Source: AG-339-G14 sp902553315
GTDB taxonomy: Bacteria > Pseudomonadota > Gammaproteobacteria > Magnimaribacterales > AG-339-G14
NCBI GenBank assembly: GCA_902553315.1
Contig: CACDKN010000001.1
Location: 62,001-126,000, forward strand
DNA: 64,000 nucleotides
Direction: 5' to 3'
How positions within the stretch are numbered: position 1 is the stretch's first letter; the number at the start of each line of letters is the position of its first letter. Both the position numbers and the translations under genes were made by a program. The notes beneath the pieces were generated by a model, which worked only from the letters and a program-made list of their open reading frames with translations, was not told the origin of the DNA and did not search any database. Shown here one piece after another: positions 26,611-36,568 of the stretch.

Positions 26611-28586
26611 TTTTTTAAAAGTTCTTTTGCTTTGCTGACAACATTTGAAATTGTGAATCCAAAATGCTCTAAAAGATCTTCCAATGGAGCAGATTCACCA
26701 TAAGTCTCCATGCCTAAAACTAAGTCTCCCTGATTTAGGTATTTATGCCAGAAATCAGCTTGACCAGCTTCAATTGCCAATTTAGGACCATCTCCTAAAA
26801 CTTCAAATTTGTATTCATCGCTTTGTAAATCAAATAATTCCGTGCAAGGAATAGAAACAACTTTTATCGATAAACTATCTTCCGCTAAGATTTCCGCTGC
26901 ATCGACTGCTAAACCGACTTCTGAGCCACTTGCGATAATAGTTAAATCTTCTTGATCTGCCTCTTTCAAAACGTATCCTCCTTTTGCAATAGCTCCGACA
27001 TCGTTTCTAGTTTGAGGTGGCAAATTTTGACGAGACAAAATCAACGCATGTGGATTGATTTTAGATTTCAGAGCATGTTGCCATGCGTAGGTAGTTTCTA
27101 CTCCATCACAAGGTCTCCAAGTAAAAACTCCAGGCGTAGCTCTCAACATAGTAATGTGTTCTACCGGTTGGTGAGTTGGACCGTCTTCACCAACTCCAAT
27201 TGAATCGTGTGTATAAACATAAATCACAGGCAGCTTCATCAAAGCAGACATCCTGACTGCGTTTCTTGCGTAATCAAGAAAAGTTAAAAAAGTACCACCG
27301 TATGGCCTTATTGCCCCATGCAATATCATGCCATTCATTATGGCTGACATTCCAAATTCTCGAACCCCATAATTCAAGTAGTTACCTCCTGAATCTGGAG
27401 TTAGAACTGAAGAGCCTTTCCATTCCGTGTTATTTGACGGTGACAAATCGGCTGAACCTCCAACTAATTCTGGCAAAATCGGACCAAGAGCGTCGAGACA
27501 CATACCAGAGCATTTTCGGCTTGCGTGACTGGTCCCATCAGCTTCGAATTCTTTTATAAGATTTTCTAAAACGGAATCTAACTCCTTGGGAAGGTCTCCT
27601 TTGACTAAACGATTAAAAGTCTCAAATTCTTCGGTGAATTTTTCTTTATAAGCTTCAACCAAAAGATGCCAATCGCTTTCATATTTTTTTCCTGAATCTT
27701 CCTGATTCCAACCCTCATAAGCTTCCTCAGGAATTTCAAAAGGTTCATGATTCCAATTAATATTTTTTCTAGTAAGAAGAACTTCTTCTTCACCCAAAGC
27801 TGCACCATGAACTCCAGAGGTACCGGCTTTGTTTGGCGAACCTTTGCCAATAATTGTCTTACAACAGATGAGACTAGGTTTATCTGATTGTTTAGCCTCT
27901 TCAATCGCAGCGTCAATCTCTGCTTCATTGTGTCCATCTACTTTAGAGATTACATGCCAACCGTAACTTTCAAATCTCTTAGCAGTGTCGTCCGTGAACC
28001 ACCCTGAAACCTCTCCGTCAATACTGATGTCGTTGTCGTCGTATAAAACAATCAATTTTTCCAATTTATGCGTGCCAGCATAAGAACAGGCCTCATGTGA
28101 AATTCCTTCCATCAGATCGCCATCGCCACAAAAGACGTAAGTGTGATGATTAACTAGTTGAAGGTCTGGTTTATTGAATTTGTAAGCAAGAATTTTTTCC
28201 GCTAGCGCCATGCCTACTGCATTCGCAAGTCCTTGACCAAGCGGTCCAGTGGTGGTCTCGACCCCAGGAGTTACATCGCACTCAGGGTGTCCTGGAGTTT
28301 TTGAACCTAATTTTCTAAAGTTTTTTAATTCTTCTAAAGGTAAATCGTATCCAGTTAAATGCAACAAAGAATAAAGCAACATTGAGCCGTGGCCGTTTGA
28401 AAGAACAAATCGGTCTCTGTTAAACCAATCAGGATTTTTTGGATTGTGCTTTAAATGTTTAGTCCATAAAACCAATGCAATTTCAGCCATACCCATTGGC
28501 ATACCTGGATGTCCACATTTCGCAGCTTGGACAGCGTCCATTGAAAGTGCCCTTACGGCATTGGCTAAATTTACTTTATCGGACAT
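26607..28586 (-). CDS. tkt: Transketolase
   Basis: A 659-aa thiamine-diphosphate enzyme. Motifs include the N-terminal KCGHPGMPMGMAE, GPLGQGLANAVG, the ThDP/metal site GDGDLMEG, and DSIGVGEDGPTHQPVEH in the pyrimidine domain. It moves two-carbon units in the pentose phosphate pathway. It heads tkt-pgk-fba and is divergent from metK. Thiamine for its cofactor depends on pathways including thiC at 8.1-9.9 kb. Confidence 0.97.
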   Translation of the reverse strand: MSDKVNLANAVRALSMDAVQAAKCGHPGMPMGMAEIALVLWTKHLKHNPKNPDWFNRDRFVLSNGHGSMLLYSLLHLTGYDLPLEELKNFRKLGSKTPGHPECDVTPGVETTTGPLGQGLANAVGMALAEKILAYKFNKPDLQLVNHHTYVFCGDGDLMEGISHEACSYAGTHKLEKLIVLYDDNDISIDGEVSGWFTDDTAKRFESYGWHVISKVDGHNEAEIDAAIEEAKQSDKPSLICCKTIIGKGSPNKAGTSGVHGAALGEEEVLLTRKNINWNHEPFEIPEEAYEGWNQEDSGKKYESDWHLLVEAYKEKFTEEFETFNRLVKGDLPKELDSVLENLIKEFEADGTSHASRKCSGMCLDALGPILPELVGGSADLSPSNNTEWKGSSVLTPDSGGNYLNYGVREFGMSAIMNGMILHGAIRPYGGTFLTFLDYARNAVRMSALMKLPVIYVYTHDSIGVGEDGPTHQPVEHITMLRATPGVFTWRPCDGVETTYAWQHALKSKINPHALILSRQNLPPQTRNDVGAIAKGGYVLKEADQEDLTIIASGSEVGLAVDAAEILAEDSLSIKVVSIPCTELFDLQSDEYKFEVLGDGPKLAIEAGQADFWHKYLNQGDLVLGMETYGESAPLEDLLEHFGFTISNVVSKAKELLKK

Positions 28587-28657
28587 GAATCAAAGTCGTA
28601 TTTTCTATTAAAAAAAGAGAATATCATAGTAGAATCCTGATTCACTTTTAAAATTAA

Positions 28658-29812
28658 ATGTCCGAATACAAAACATTCACTTCTGAATCTGTCTCTGAAG
28701 GTCACCCAGACAAATTAGCCGATCAAATATCTGACGCCATCTTGGATGCTTTTCTCTCAGATGATTCGGAATCGAGAGTTGCCTGCGAAACTTTGGTGAA
28801 AACCGACTTGGTAGTTATTGCTGGAGAAATTACATCCAACGCAAAACCCGATCTTGAAAAAGTTGTCAGAAAGGTTATCAATGAAGTTGGATACGACAAT
28901 GACGATCTAGGTTTTAATGGTTCGACCGTTGAAATCATCAACGCCATTGGCATGCAATCCAATGACATTGCTCAAGGCGTGAATGAAGGTACTGGCACCG
29001 ATACCGATCAAGGCGCAGGCGATCAGGGCCTGATGTTCGGTTACGCAACCAATGAAACTGAGGTATTAATGCCGGCACCGATTACTTTTTCGCACCTGTT
29101 AGTTAAAAAACAAGCCGAGGTAAGAAAAGCAAAGATTCTTCCATGGCTCCGACCGGATGCAAAAAGTCAATTAAGTTTTGTTTACGACGATTCTGGAAAA
29201 CCTTCTCATCTATCTGCCGTAGTTTTATCAACCCAACACGACGAAGATGTAACTCCTGAAGATTTAGAAGAAGGCGTTAGAGAAGAAATTATCAAGCAAG
29301 TTATCCCTTCGAATTGGTTCTCTCCTAAAACTAAAATTTATATCAATCCCACGGGGAGATTTGTTATTGGTGGACCTGTTGGAGACTGTGGTTTAACTGG
29401 CAGAAAAATTATTGTTGACACTTACGGTGGTATGGCAAGACATGGTGGTGGAGCATTTTCTGGCAAAGACCCATCAAAAGTTGACCGATCAGCTGCTTAT
29501 GCTGGCAGATACGTAGCAAAAAACATTGTCTCTGCAGAACTGGCAGAGAAATGTGAGATTCAAGTTTCCTATGCCATTGGCATTGCAGAACCCACTTCAA
29601 TAAGTATTAATACTTTTGGTTCCAATACCATTCCAGAAGCAGAAATTGCTCAACTTGTTGCCGACAACTTCGAACTTAAACCCAAAGAATTGATCCAAAT
29701 GTTGGATCTTAAGAAACCGATTTATCAAAAAACCGCAGCTTATGGTCATTTTGGTCGTGAAGACGAAGATTTTTCATGGGAATCGACCGCTAAAGCTGAC
29801 AAAATTAAATAA
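28658..29812 (+). CDS. metK: S-adenosylmethionine synthetase
   Basis: A 384-aa MetK with SVSEGHPDKLADQISDA at the N-terminus, the GAGDQGLMFGYA core motif and the P-loop-like GGGAFSGKDPSKVDRS. It makes SAM from methionine and ATP. The 71-nt gap to tkt holds a TAGAAT-type -10 about 22 nt before ATG, and nothing long enough for a typical SAM-I riboswitch. It is followed after 5 nt by ahcY, coupling SAM synthesis and SAH recycling. Confidence 0.97.
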   Translation: MSEYKTFTSESVSEGHPDKLADQISDAILDAFLSDDSESRVACETLVKTDLVVIAGEITSNAKPDLEKVVRKVINEVGYDNDDLGFNGSTVEIINAIGMQSNDIAQGVNEGTGTDTDQGAGDQGLMFGYATNETEVLMPAPITFSHLLVKKQAEVRKAKILPWLRPDAKSQLSFVYDDSGKPSHLSAVVLSTQHDEDVTPEDLEEGVREEIIKQVIPSNWFSPKTKIYINPTGRFVIGGPVGDCGLTGRKIIVDTYGGMARHGGGAFSGKDPSKVDRSAAYAGRYVAKNIVSAELAEKCEIQVSYAIGIAEPTSISINTFGSNTIPEAEIAQLVADNFELKPKELIQMLDLKKPIYQKTAAYGHFGREDEDFSWESTAKADKIK

Positions 29813-29817
29813 TAATT

Positions 29818-31197
29818 ATGAGTTTTAAAGATTACAAAGTAGCTGACCTAAATCTTGCTGATTTTGGCCGTAAAGAAATTGCTTTAGCCGAGGCAGAAAT
29901 GCCAGCCTTGATGAAACTTCGTGAAAAATACGGAGATTCAAAACCTTTAGCTGGTGCCAAGATTATGGGCTGTATCCATATGACCATACAAACTGCCGTT
30001 TTAATAGAAACTCTTGTGGCTTTAGGTGCCTCAGTAAGATGGTCGTCATGCAATATATTCTCGACACAAGATCATGCAGCAGCAGCAATCGCAGCTTCTG
30101 AAATTCCAGTATTTGCCTGGAAGGGCATGAATGAAGAAGAGTTTGATTGGTGCATCGAGCAAACCATTTTGGAGGACGGTAAACCTTGGGACGCGAATAT
30201 GATCCTTGATGATGGAGGAGATTTAACTGCAATGGTTCATGAAAAATATCCGGACATGTTGAACAACATTCATGGAATTTCCGAGGAAACAACTACAGGA
30301 GTTCATCGACTTTGGGAGATGCTTGAAAAAGGAGAATTAAAAGTCCCTGCCATTAATGTGAACGATTCAGTCACTAAATCAAAAAACGACAATAAATACG
30401 GCTGCCGCCACAGTTTGAATGACGCCATTAAAAGAGGCACGGACATGCTCTTGGCTGGAAGAAAAGCTTTAGTTTTTGGTTATGGAGATGTTGGAAAAGG
30501 CTCTGCAATGAGTTTAAGACAAGAAGGCATGGTGGTTAGAATTTCAGAAATTGATCCAATCTGTGCAATGCAAGCTTGCATGGACGGTTACGAAGTTGTT
30601 TCGCCCTACATCGATGGAGTAAACAATAATAGTGACGACTGCATCAACAAGGCATTGTTAGCAGATACCGACGTAATAGTTACAGCAACTGGAAACGTGA
30701 ATGTATGCGATCGCTTCATCCTCGATAATCTCAAATCAGGGACCATGGTTTGCAACATTGGCCATTTTGACAACGAAATTGATACCCAATACATGCGCGA
30801 TCATTGGCACTGGGAAGAAATTAAACCTCAAGTGCACAAGATCTCAAAAACCAAAGAAGCCAATGATAAGAATTATATTGTTCTTTTAGCCGAAGGCCGC
30901 TTAGTTAATCTCGGTAACGCAACTGGACACCCTTCTAGAATTATGGATGGCTCTTTTGCCAACCAAGTCTTGGCGCAAATGTTTCTTTACAAGCAAGCCT
31001 TTGCCACCATCAACGACGAAGAGAAGAAAAAAGAGCTTCTAAAAGTAGAGGTACTGCCAATGGAACTCGACGAAGAGGTGGCCCAATACATGGTCGAAGG
31101 ATTTGGTGGAGTTGTAACCAAACTCACCAAAGACCAAGCCGATTATATCAACGTTGACATTAAAGGCCCCTACAAGCCAGAAAGTTACAAATATTAA
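29818..31197 (+). CDS. ahcY: Adenosylhomocysteinase
   Basis: A 459-aa SAH hydrolase that splits S-adenosylhomocysteine into adenosine and homocysteine. Motifs include the substrate-domain SSCNIFSTQDHAAAAI, the NAD-binding GYGDVGKGSAMSL and the terminal GPYKPESYKY. Its last base is the first base of the argH start codon (TAATG). Confidence 0.97.
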   Translation: MSFKDYKVADLNLADFGRKEIALAEAEMPALMKLREKYGDSKPLAGAKIMGCIHMTIQTAVLIETLVALGASVRWSSCNIFSTQDHAAAAIAASEIPVFAWKGMNEEEFDWCIEQTILEDGKPWDANMILDDGGDLTAMVHEKYPDMLNNIHGISEETTTGVHRLWEMLEKGELKVPAINVNDSVTKSKNDNKYGCRHSLNDAIKRGTDMLLAGRKALVFGYGDVGKGSAMSLRQEGMVVRISEIDPICAMQACMDGYEVVSPYIDGVNNNSDDCINKALLADTDVIVTATGNVNVCDRFILDNLKSGTMVCNIGHFDNEIDTQYMRDHWHWEEIKPQVHKISKTKEANDKNYIVLLAEGRLVNLGNATGHPSRIMDGSFANQVLAQMFLYKQAFATINDEEKKKELLKVEVLPMELDEEVAQYMVEGFGGVVTKLTKDQADYINVDIKGPYKPESYKY

Positions 31198-32582
31198 TGG
31201 TCAAAAAAAATCGCACATGGGGCGGAAGATTCAAACAAGAAACGGCAAAAAACGCACTTAATTTTTCTAACTCCATCGCAGTAGACAAAACTTTTTATCT
31301 TGAGGACATTGAGGGTTCTTTAGCTTATGCCGAAGCTTTATTAAAAGCTAAAATTTTAACGAAAACTGAATTCAGTAAAATTAAATCAGGTCTCAATCAA
31401 ATCAAAAAAAAGATCGACACTAATCAGTTTAAATGGAATGAAGTCCTTGAAGACGTTCACATGAATATTGAAGCAGCTCTAGAGAAAAGTATTGGAGAGA
31501 CTGCTAAAAAAATTCACACCGGTAGATCAAGAAACGACCAGGTAGCCACCGACATTAAGCTTTACATGTTAAAAAAATCGGCAGCCATCAAAGCTGCTTT
31601 AATAGAACTGCTAAAGTCCTTGGTGCAGAAAGCAGAGCCTGAAGTTGAAACGTTGATGCCAGGTTTTACGCATTTACAAATTGCTCAGCCTATTACTTTG
31701 GCTCATCACTTAATGGCTTACTACGAAATGTTTCAAAGAGACTTGAGCCGTTTTCAAAATTCTGAAACTAGCCTGAGTACCTCACCGCTTGGCTCAGGAG
31801 CACTAGCTGGGAATCGATTCAAATTGGATCGAAAAAAAATGGCTCGTGATTTAGGATTTAAAGAAATTACACAAAATTCAATCGATGCGGTAAGTGACAG
31901 AGATTTTATCGCAGAAATGTTATTCAACATTAGTCTAACAGCAGTGCATTTATCGAGAATTTCTGAAGAATTTATTATTTGGTCTTCGACTCAATTCAAT
32001 TATTTGGAATTACCAGAAGAGCTTTGCACGGGCTCTTCAATCATGCCGCAAAAAAGAAATCCAGACATGGCTGAATTAGTTCGTGGCGGCGCGGCGCAAA
32101 CCATTGGAAATCTTATGGCGCTTTTAAGTTTGGTGAAAAATCAACCGCTAGCTTATAACCGTGACAACCAAGAGGATAAAAAGCCGCTTTTTCAATCCAT
32201 CGACTATATTCTGCAAGCCATTGATATTACTTCTGCCATGGTAGCGGGAGCTAAATTCAACTCCGATGAAATGTTAAACGATGTTTACGACGGACATATT
32301 TGTGCTACCGATCTGGCAGAATATTTAGTTCTTAAGGGAATTCCGTTTCGATCGGCTCATGCCATTACTGGCAAAGCGGTTCAGTTGGCAGAGAAAAAAG
32401 ACGCACTGCTTGAAGAATTATCTTTAGAGGAGTTTAAAAAATTGTCCCCGAAAATTGAAAAAGACGTTTATAAGTATTTAGATCCTATGTCTTCGATTGC
32501 AGCCAAATCAAGTATTGGCGGAACTGCACCTTCACAGGTGAAAAAACAAATCGATAAGGCTAAAATAACTTTAAAAATTTAA
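31197..32582 (+). CDS. argH: Argininosuccinate lyase
   Basis: A 461-aa fumarase/aspartase-superfamily enzyme for the last step of arginine synthesis. It has TWGGRFKQ at the N-terminus, HTGRSRNDQVATD, and the signature loop GSSIMPQKRNPD containing the catalytic serine. Its start overlaps the ahcY stop by one base, so it belongs to metK-ahcY-argH. That pairing of methyl cycle and arginine genes is not a standard operon. Confidence 0.96.
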   Translation: MVKKNRTWGGRFKQETAKNALNFSNSIAVDKTFYLEDIEGSLAYAEALLKAKILTKTEFSKIKSGLNQIKKKIDTNQFKWNEVLEDVHMNIEAALEKSIGETAKKIHTGRSRNDQVATDIKLYMLKKSAAIKAALIELLKSLVQKAEPEVETLMPGFTHLQIAQPITLAHHLMAYYEMFQRDLSRFQNSETSLSTSPLGSGALAGNRFKLDRKKMARDLGFKEITQNSIDAVSDRDFIAEMLFNISLTAVHLSRISEEFIIWSSTQFNYLELPEELCTGSSIMPQKRNPDMAELVRGGAAQTIGNLMALLSLVKNQPLAYNRDNQEDKKPLFQSIDYILQAIDITSAMVAGAKFNSDEMLNDVYDGHICATDLAEYLVLKGIPFRSAHAITGKAVQLAEKKDALLEELSLEEFKKLSPKIEKDVYKYLDPMSSIAAKSSIGGTAPSQVKKQIDKAKITLKI

Positions 32583-32584
32583 TC

Positions 32585-33679
32585 ATGGACGCATTTTTTA
32601 AACCAATTTCCGTAAACAAACTCACAATTCCAAATCGTTTTGCCATGGCTCCAATGACACGAAGCAAATCTCCTGATGGCATACCAGGCGATAACGTAAG
32701 AGATTATTATCAACGTCGAGCCGCTGGTGAAGTTGGTCTAATCATTACTGAAGGAGTGGAAGTCAGTCACCCATCTTCTAGTGGCTATCCAGACGTTCCC
32801 GGTTTTAGAGACAAGGCAGACGAGGGTTGGAAAAAAATTGTCGAAGCCGTTCATCAAGAAGGAGCTAAAATTTTTCCACAGTTGTGGCACGTTGGTGCCT
32901 TTCGTAAAATAGGCATGGCTCCAGATCCAGATGTGCCCGGTTACACCCCTTCGGGTTTGGTCAATGCTGACAAAAAAGCTGCACACGAGATGACTGCAGA
33001 AGATGTCGAAATGCTAATCGAATGTTTTGTCGGCGATATTGTAAAAATTCAAGAATTAGGATTTGATGGCGTTGAACTCCATGGAGCACATGGTTATTTA
33101 ATTGATAATTTTTTCTGGGAAGGCACGAATCAAAGAGCCGACAACTTTGGTGGCTCCATCGACAAGCGAACAGCTTTTGCTTGTGAAATAGTTAAAAGAG
33201 CAAGAGCGAAAGTTGGCTCCGATTTCCCAATGGCAATTAGATTTTCTCAATGGAAACAACAAGACTTTGATGCAAAATTGGCTTATACCGAAGAAGATCT
33301 TAAGACTTTTTTAATGCCTTTGGTGGAAGCAGGTATTGATATGTTCCACGCCAGTAATAGAAGGTACTGGGAACCTGAATTCGAAGGCTCGAATCTTAAT
33401 TTAGCTGGTTGGACGAAAAAATTAACTGGTCTGCCTACGATTACTGTTGGCAGTGTCGGTTTAAAATCGGATTTTATCGGACTTTATGCTGGAGAAGATG
33501 CTGTGGAGTCACAGTCAATTGACGATTTAGTGAAGCGAATGGAAGCCGATGAATTCGACATGGTAGCAATCGGGAGAGCTTTGTTATCTGATCCAGAGTG
33601 GGTGAAAAAAGTTAAAGCTGGAGATTTTGAAGAGATTATTCCTTTCGAAAAAAAATACGCTCGAGAAGTTTATTTTTAA
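32585..33679 (+). CDS. Old Yellow Enzyme family NADH:flavin oxidoreductase
   Basis: A 364-aa FMN-dependent TIM barrel. FAMAPMTRSKSPDGIPGD is the N-terminal OYE signature; ELHGAHGYLIDNFFWEGTNQR contains the substrate-binding HGAHGYL. NemA-type enzymes reduce activated C=C bonds in enones and nitro compounds; the substrate cannot be inferred. It begins 2 nt after argH, so it probably shares its transcript. Confidence 0.9.
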   Translation: MDAFFKPISVNKLTIPNRFAMAPMTRSKSPDGIPGDNVRDYYQRRAAGEVGLIITEGVEVSHPSSSGYPDVPGFRDKADEGWKKIVEAVHQEGAKIFPQLWHVGAFRKIGMAPDPDVPGYTPSGLVNADKKAAHEMTAEDVEMLIECFVGDIVKIQELGFDGVELHGAHGYLIDNFFWEGTNQRADNFGGSIDKRTAFACEIVKRARAKVGSDFPMAIRFSQWKQQDFDAKLAYTEEDLKTFLMPLVEAGIDMFHASNRRYWEPEFEGSNLNLAGWTKKLTGLPTITVGSVGLKSDFIGLYAGEDAVESQSIDDLVKRMEADEFDMVAIGRALLSDPEWVKKVKAGDFEEIIPFEKKYAREVYF

Positions 33680-33733
33680 ACGCTTAAACCATTTCTATTT
33701 TTTCTAGTCTAAAATTCTTTCACTTTAGTACAG

Positions 33734-33739
33734 TATAAT
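33734..33739 (+). promoter_or_regulatory. Putative -10 element of lptM-lysA operon (leaderless arrangement)
   Basis: A consensus TATAAT ends 6 nt before the lptM ATG; no strong -35 is seen at the usual distance. The spacing would start the transcript at the ATG. Confidence 0.45.
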
Positions 33740-33745
33740 GACTCG

Positions 33746-33862
33746 ATGAAATCGATAGGTTTGATTTTAGTAATTCTTTGTCTTTCAACTTTTTCTGCTT
33801 GCGGAATCAAGGGCCCTTTGACCTTGCCCGACGAAAACGGAACCGAGAATGCGTCCGAATAA
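33746..33862 (+). CDS. lptM: LPS-assembly lipoprotein LptM (YifL)
   Basis: A 38-aa lipoprotein with a hydrophobic signal (GLILVILCLSTFSA), lipobox Cys19 and the hallmark CGIKGPL immediately after it, as in E. coli LptM (CGLKGPLYFP). LptM binds the LptDE translocon and promotes its oxidative maturation. Its position directly before lysA-dapF-xerC matches the gammaproteobacterial order. It overlaps the chosen lysA start by 14 nt. Confidence 0.9.
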   Translation: MKSIGLILVILCLSTFSACGIKGPLTLPDENGTENASE

Positions 33863-35069
33863 TTTCTCCAAAGACTCGATGGGTCTAAAAATTGAGGAGT
33901 TGGCTTTACAAGAAGTCTGCGAAAAAATACCGACACCCTTTTACGTATACTCCAAAGCCAGTCTAGTCGAGACTGCTAGCGCTTATTTGCAAAATTCTAA
34001 CGCTAACGATTTGATTTGCTATTCGGTCAAAGCCAATGGGAATATAAATTTACTCAAAGTTCTAGCTAATTTAGGCATGGGTTTTGATGTCGTGTCTGTT
34101 GGCGAATTGAAACGAGCTTTAAAAGCAGGAGCCGAAGCAAAAAAAATTGTATTCTCTGGAGTTGGTAAATCTGAAAGCGACTTAAAATTTGCTGCTGAAC
34201 AAGGCATTTATTCGATCAATATTGAATCGGCGCATGAAGTTGAACTGATTAAAAACTTAAAAGAATCGCCAAGGATTTCTTTGCGAATTAATCCTAACAT
34301 GGCCGCCAATACTCATCCTTACATTGAAACAGGAAAATCTGATTGCAAATTTGGGATTTCAGAAACCGAAGCGTTAGAAATTGCCGAGACTTATTCTTCT
34401 TCAGAAATAAATTTGGTAGGAATTTCAGCTCACATCGGTTCGCAAATAACAGATACGCAATTATTTTTTGAATTGGCAGAAAAACTACAAGCACTTGCCG
34501 AACAAATAAAAAAATTGGGTCATAGCGTCGACCACATTGACGTCGGTGGCGGACTTGCCATTGATTATCAATTAGAGAATCAATACAATCCTGCTCAGTT
34601 AGTAAAAGAACTTAAGGAAAAAATCACAGGCTACGATTTACTAATGGAACCTGGTCGCTCCATAGTTGCTCAATCTGGAGCAGTTGTCACTTCCGTAATC
34701 ACCGAAAAGACCAACGGACAAAGAGATTTCCTCGTCGTTGATGTTGGAATGAATGATTTAATGCGCCCTGCTCTCTACAGCGCCAGACACACAATTGAAG
34801 AAGTTCAAGACAGTAATGCAGAGTCTAAAAATTATGAAGTGGTCGGTCCGGTTTGTGAAACCGCTGACAGTTTTGGTCAAAATCACAATTTGAATGCGAA
34901 AACTGGTGAGCAATTAATTATTTATTCTACTGGAGCCTATGGCTCAAGCATGGGGTCGAATTATAATTCTCGACCCAAACCTGCCGAGATCTTGGTTTCG
35001 AAAGACTCTTTTAAAGTCATCAGAAAAGCTGAATCCTTTGAGGACTTAATAAGACTCGAGGAAATTTAA
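33849..35069 (+). CDS. lysA: Diaminopimelate decarboxylase
   Basis: A 406-aa fold-type III PLP enzyme that makes lysine from meso-DAP. The PLP lysine is K61 in CYSVKANGN; HIDVGGGLAIDY and the C-terminal GPVCETADSF are typical. ATG at 33849 gives a 35-residue lead into TPFYVYS, as in Pseudomonas LysA; ATG at 33879 is an alternative. It is directly followed by dapF (0-nt gap). Confidence 0.95.
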   Translation: MRPNNFSKDSMGLKIEELALQEVCEKIPTPFYVYSKASLVETASAYLQNSNANDLICYSVKANGNINLLKVLANLGMGFDVVSVGELKRALKAGAEAKKIVFSGVGKSESDLKFAAEQGIYSINIESAHEVELIKNLKESPRISLRINPNMAANTHPYIETGKSDCKFGISETEALEIAETYSSSEINLVGISAHIGSQITDTQLFFELAEKLQALAEQIKKLGHSVDHIDVGGGLAIDYQLENQYNPAQLVKELKEKITGYDLLMEPGRSIVAQSGAVVTSVITEKTNGQRDFLVVDVGMNDLMRPALYSARHTIEEVQDSNAESKNYEVVGPVCETADSFGQNHNLNAKTGEQLIIYSTGAYGSSMGSNYNSRPKPAEILVSKDSFKVIRKAESFEDLIRLEEI

Positions 35070-35885
35070 ATGCTGGAAATCCAGATAATGGAAGCTTTAG
35101 GCAATGAGTTCATCGTTGTCGATGCCATCTCACAAAGCGTTAATCAAGATGAAGAGCCTCATATTATTAAAAAGTGCTTGGAACAATATAATTTTGATCA
35201 ACTCTTATTGATTGAGCCACCTACAGATAAAAGCGCCGACTTAAAATTAAAAATTTATAACGTTGATGGAAGCTTGGCTGAGAATTGTATCAACGGGGTT
35301 CGTGCCATTGCTCTTTACGCATTCGATGAAAATTTAGTTTCAGAAAATCATTTGCTTTTGCAATTAGAAAAAAGTCTTGCAAAAATTACTAAAACTGAAG
35401 ATGCGCTTTTTTCTGTGGAAATGAAAGATTTCAGCTTTGCAAAAGCCAGTTGCGATATTGCTGGGACTTCTGAGTTAAAATTTGATTTTGAAGGAAAGAC
35501 TATTAGTTTTGAACCAGTAGCCGTTGGGAATCCTCACGCGGTCGTTTTTCAAGAAGTTAATTCTGAAAAAATTCCAGAAATTGGTGCTGCTCTCCAAGAA
35601 TCAAACATCTATCAAAAAGGAGTAAACGTTGGTTTCGTCTCTGTGGTTGAGTCTGATGAAATTGATTTGAGAGTAGTTGAACGAGGAGTTGGTGAAACTC
35701 TAGCTTGCGGCAGCGGCGCCTGTGCTGCGGCATTGTGCGGGGTAAAAAATGGTCTTCTTGATTCCCCAACCAAAGTGAACTTTCAAAAAGGTCACGTGCT
35801 CGTAGATGTCAATTTAGAAGAAAATAGTTTCAAGCTCACAGGCGGAGCAACATACAAAGAAAAAAGTATTAAAATAAGTTTGTGA
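35070..35885 (+). CDS. dapF: Diaminopimelate epimerase
   Basis: A 271-aa epimerase converting LL-DAP to meso-DAP. Both catalytic cysteines are kept: C73 in AENCINGVRA, and C213 in LACGSGACAAA. The N-terminus is divergent: the usual KMHGLGNDF reads IMEALGNEF, and the usual QCGNGxR reads NCINGVR. It is probably still functional because the Cys pair and the GNP/GSGAC loops remain. It overlaps the next gene by 4 nt. Confidence 0.9.
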   Translation: MLEIQIMEALGNEFIVVDAISQSVNQDEEPHIIKKCLEQYNFDQLLLIEPPTDKSADLKLKIYNVDGSLAENCINGVRAIALYAFDENLVSENHLLLQLEKSLAKITKTEDALFSVEMKDFSFAKASCDIAGTSELKFDFEGKTISFEPVAVGNPHAVVFQEVNSEKIPEIGAALQESNIYQKGVNVGFVSVVESDEIDLRVVERGVGETLACGSGACAAALCGVKNGLLDSPTKVNFQKGHVLVDVNLEENSFKLTGGATYKEKSIKISL

Positions 35886-36568
35886 GCATCTTTAAGAAAA
35901 AAATTACCGATTCGGATGTACTTGATTTCTTAGAGAAGAATCCAAATTTTTTTATTTCTCATCCTGAAATCCTAGAAATTTTAGAAATAAAGCATGCCAG
36001 TGGCGAAGCAACCTCATTAATAGAAAAGCAAGTGGAAATCATCAAAACAAAAAATCTTGACGTGAGTAGTAAGTTGAGTCAATTTTTAGAAAATGCTGAA
36101 CACAATCAAAATCTCTTCATCAAAATTCAAAACCTTGTGTTGCAAATGATTTCCGAAACCTCTCTCAATAGTTTAGCTACTGCAGTTGAAGTTTTCTTTC
36201 ACGAAGAGTTGAAAACGGAAATCTGCAAAGTCTATTTTTTTACACCGGAAAATTCTTACGGACTTGATTCAGAGAAAATCATTACCCCAGAAATAGCGAC
36301 TTCAATTTTTTCAGACCTTTTCAAAGAAAATGATATAGCGCTTGGCGGAGTAACGAACGAGGTGTCTGGAATGGTTTTTGGAGCCAAGGCAAATATCAAA
36401 GAAGCTGCTATTGGGAAATTAAAGTCCTCTAAAATTGCGGGAACTTTAGCTTTGGGAAGTAGTGAATTAGGAAAATTCCCAAAAGATAGTGAAACTTTAT
36501 TTTTAGAATTTGTGATATCTGTATTCAGTAATCAAATCGATAAAATTCTACCTGTCGCCGATGGATAA
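35882..36568 (+). CDS. DUF484 family protein
   Basis: A 228-aa protein starting with GTG. The N-terminal ITDSDVLDFLEKNPNFFISHPEIL is diagnostic of DUF484 (V-x-x-YLxxxPDFF), followed by a helical segment and a GAF-like domain. The function is unknown; it sits between dapF and xerC in many gammaproteobacteria (yigA). It overlaps xerC by 8 nt. Confidence 0.88.
   Translation: MSIFKKKITDSDVLDFLEKNPNFFISHPEILEILEIKHASGEATSLIEKQVEIIKTKNLDVSSKLSQFLENAEHNQNLFIKIQNLVLQMISETSLNSLATAVEVFFHEELKTEICKVYFFTPENSYGLDSEKIITPEIATSIFSDLFKENDIALGGVTNEVSGMVFGAKANIKEAAIGKLKSSKIAGTLALGSSELGKFPKDSETLFLEFVISVFSNQIDKILPVADG

Noticed and set aside
28587..28657. SAM or SAH riboswitch ahead of metK-ahcY
   Set aside because: The leader is only 71 nt, shared with divergent tkt, and shows no recognisable conserved core.
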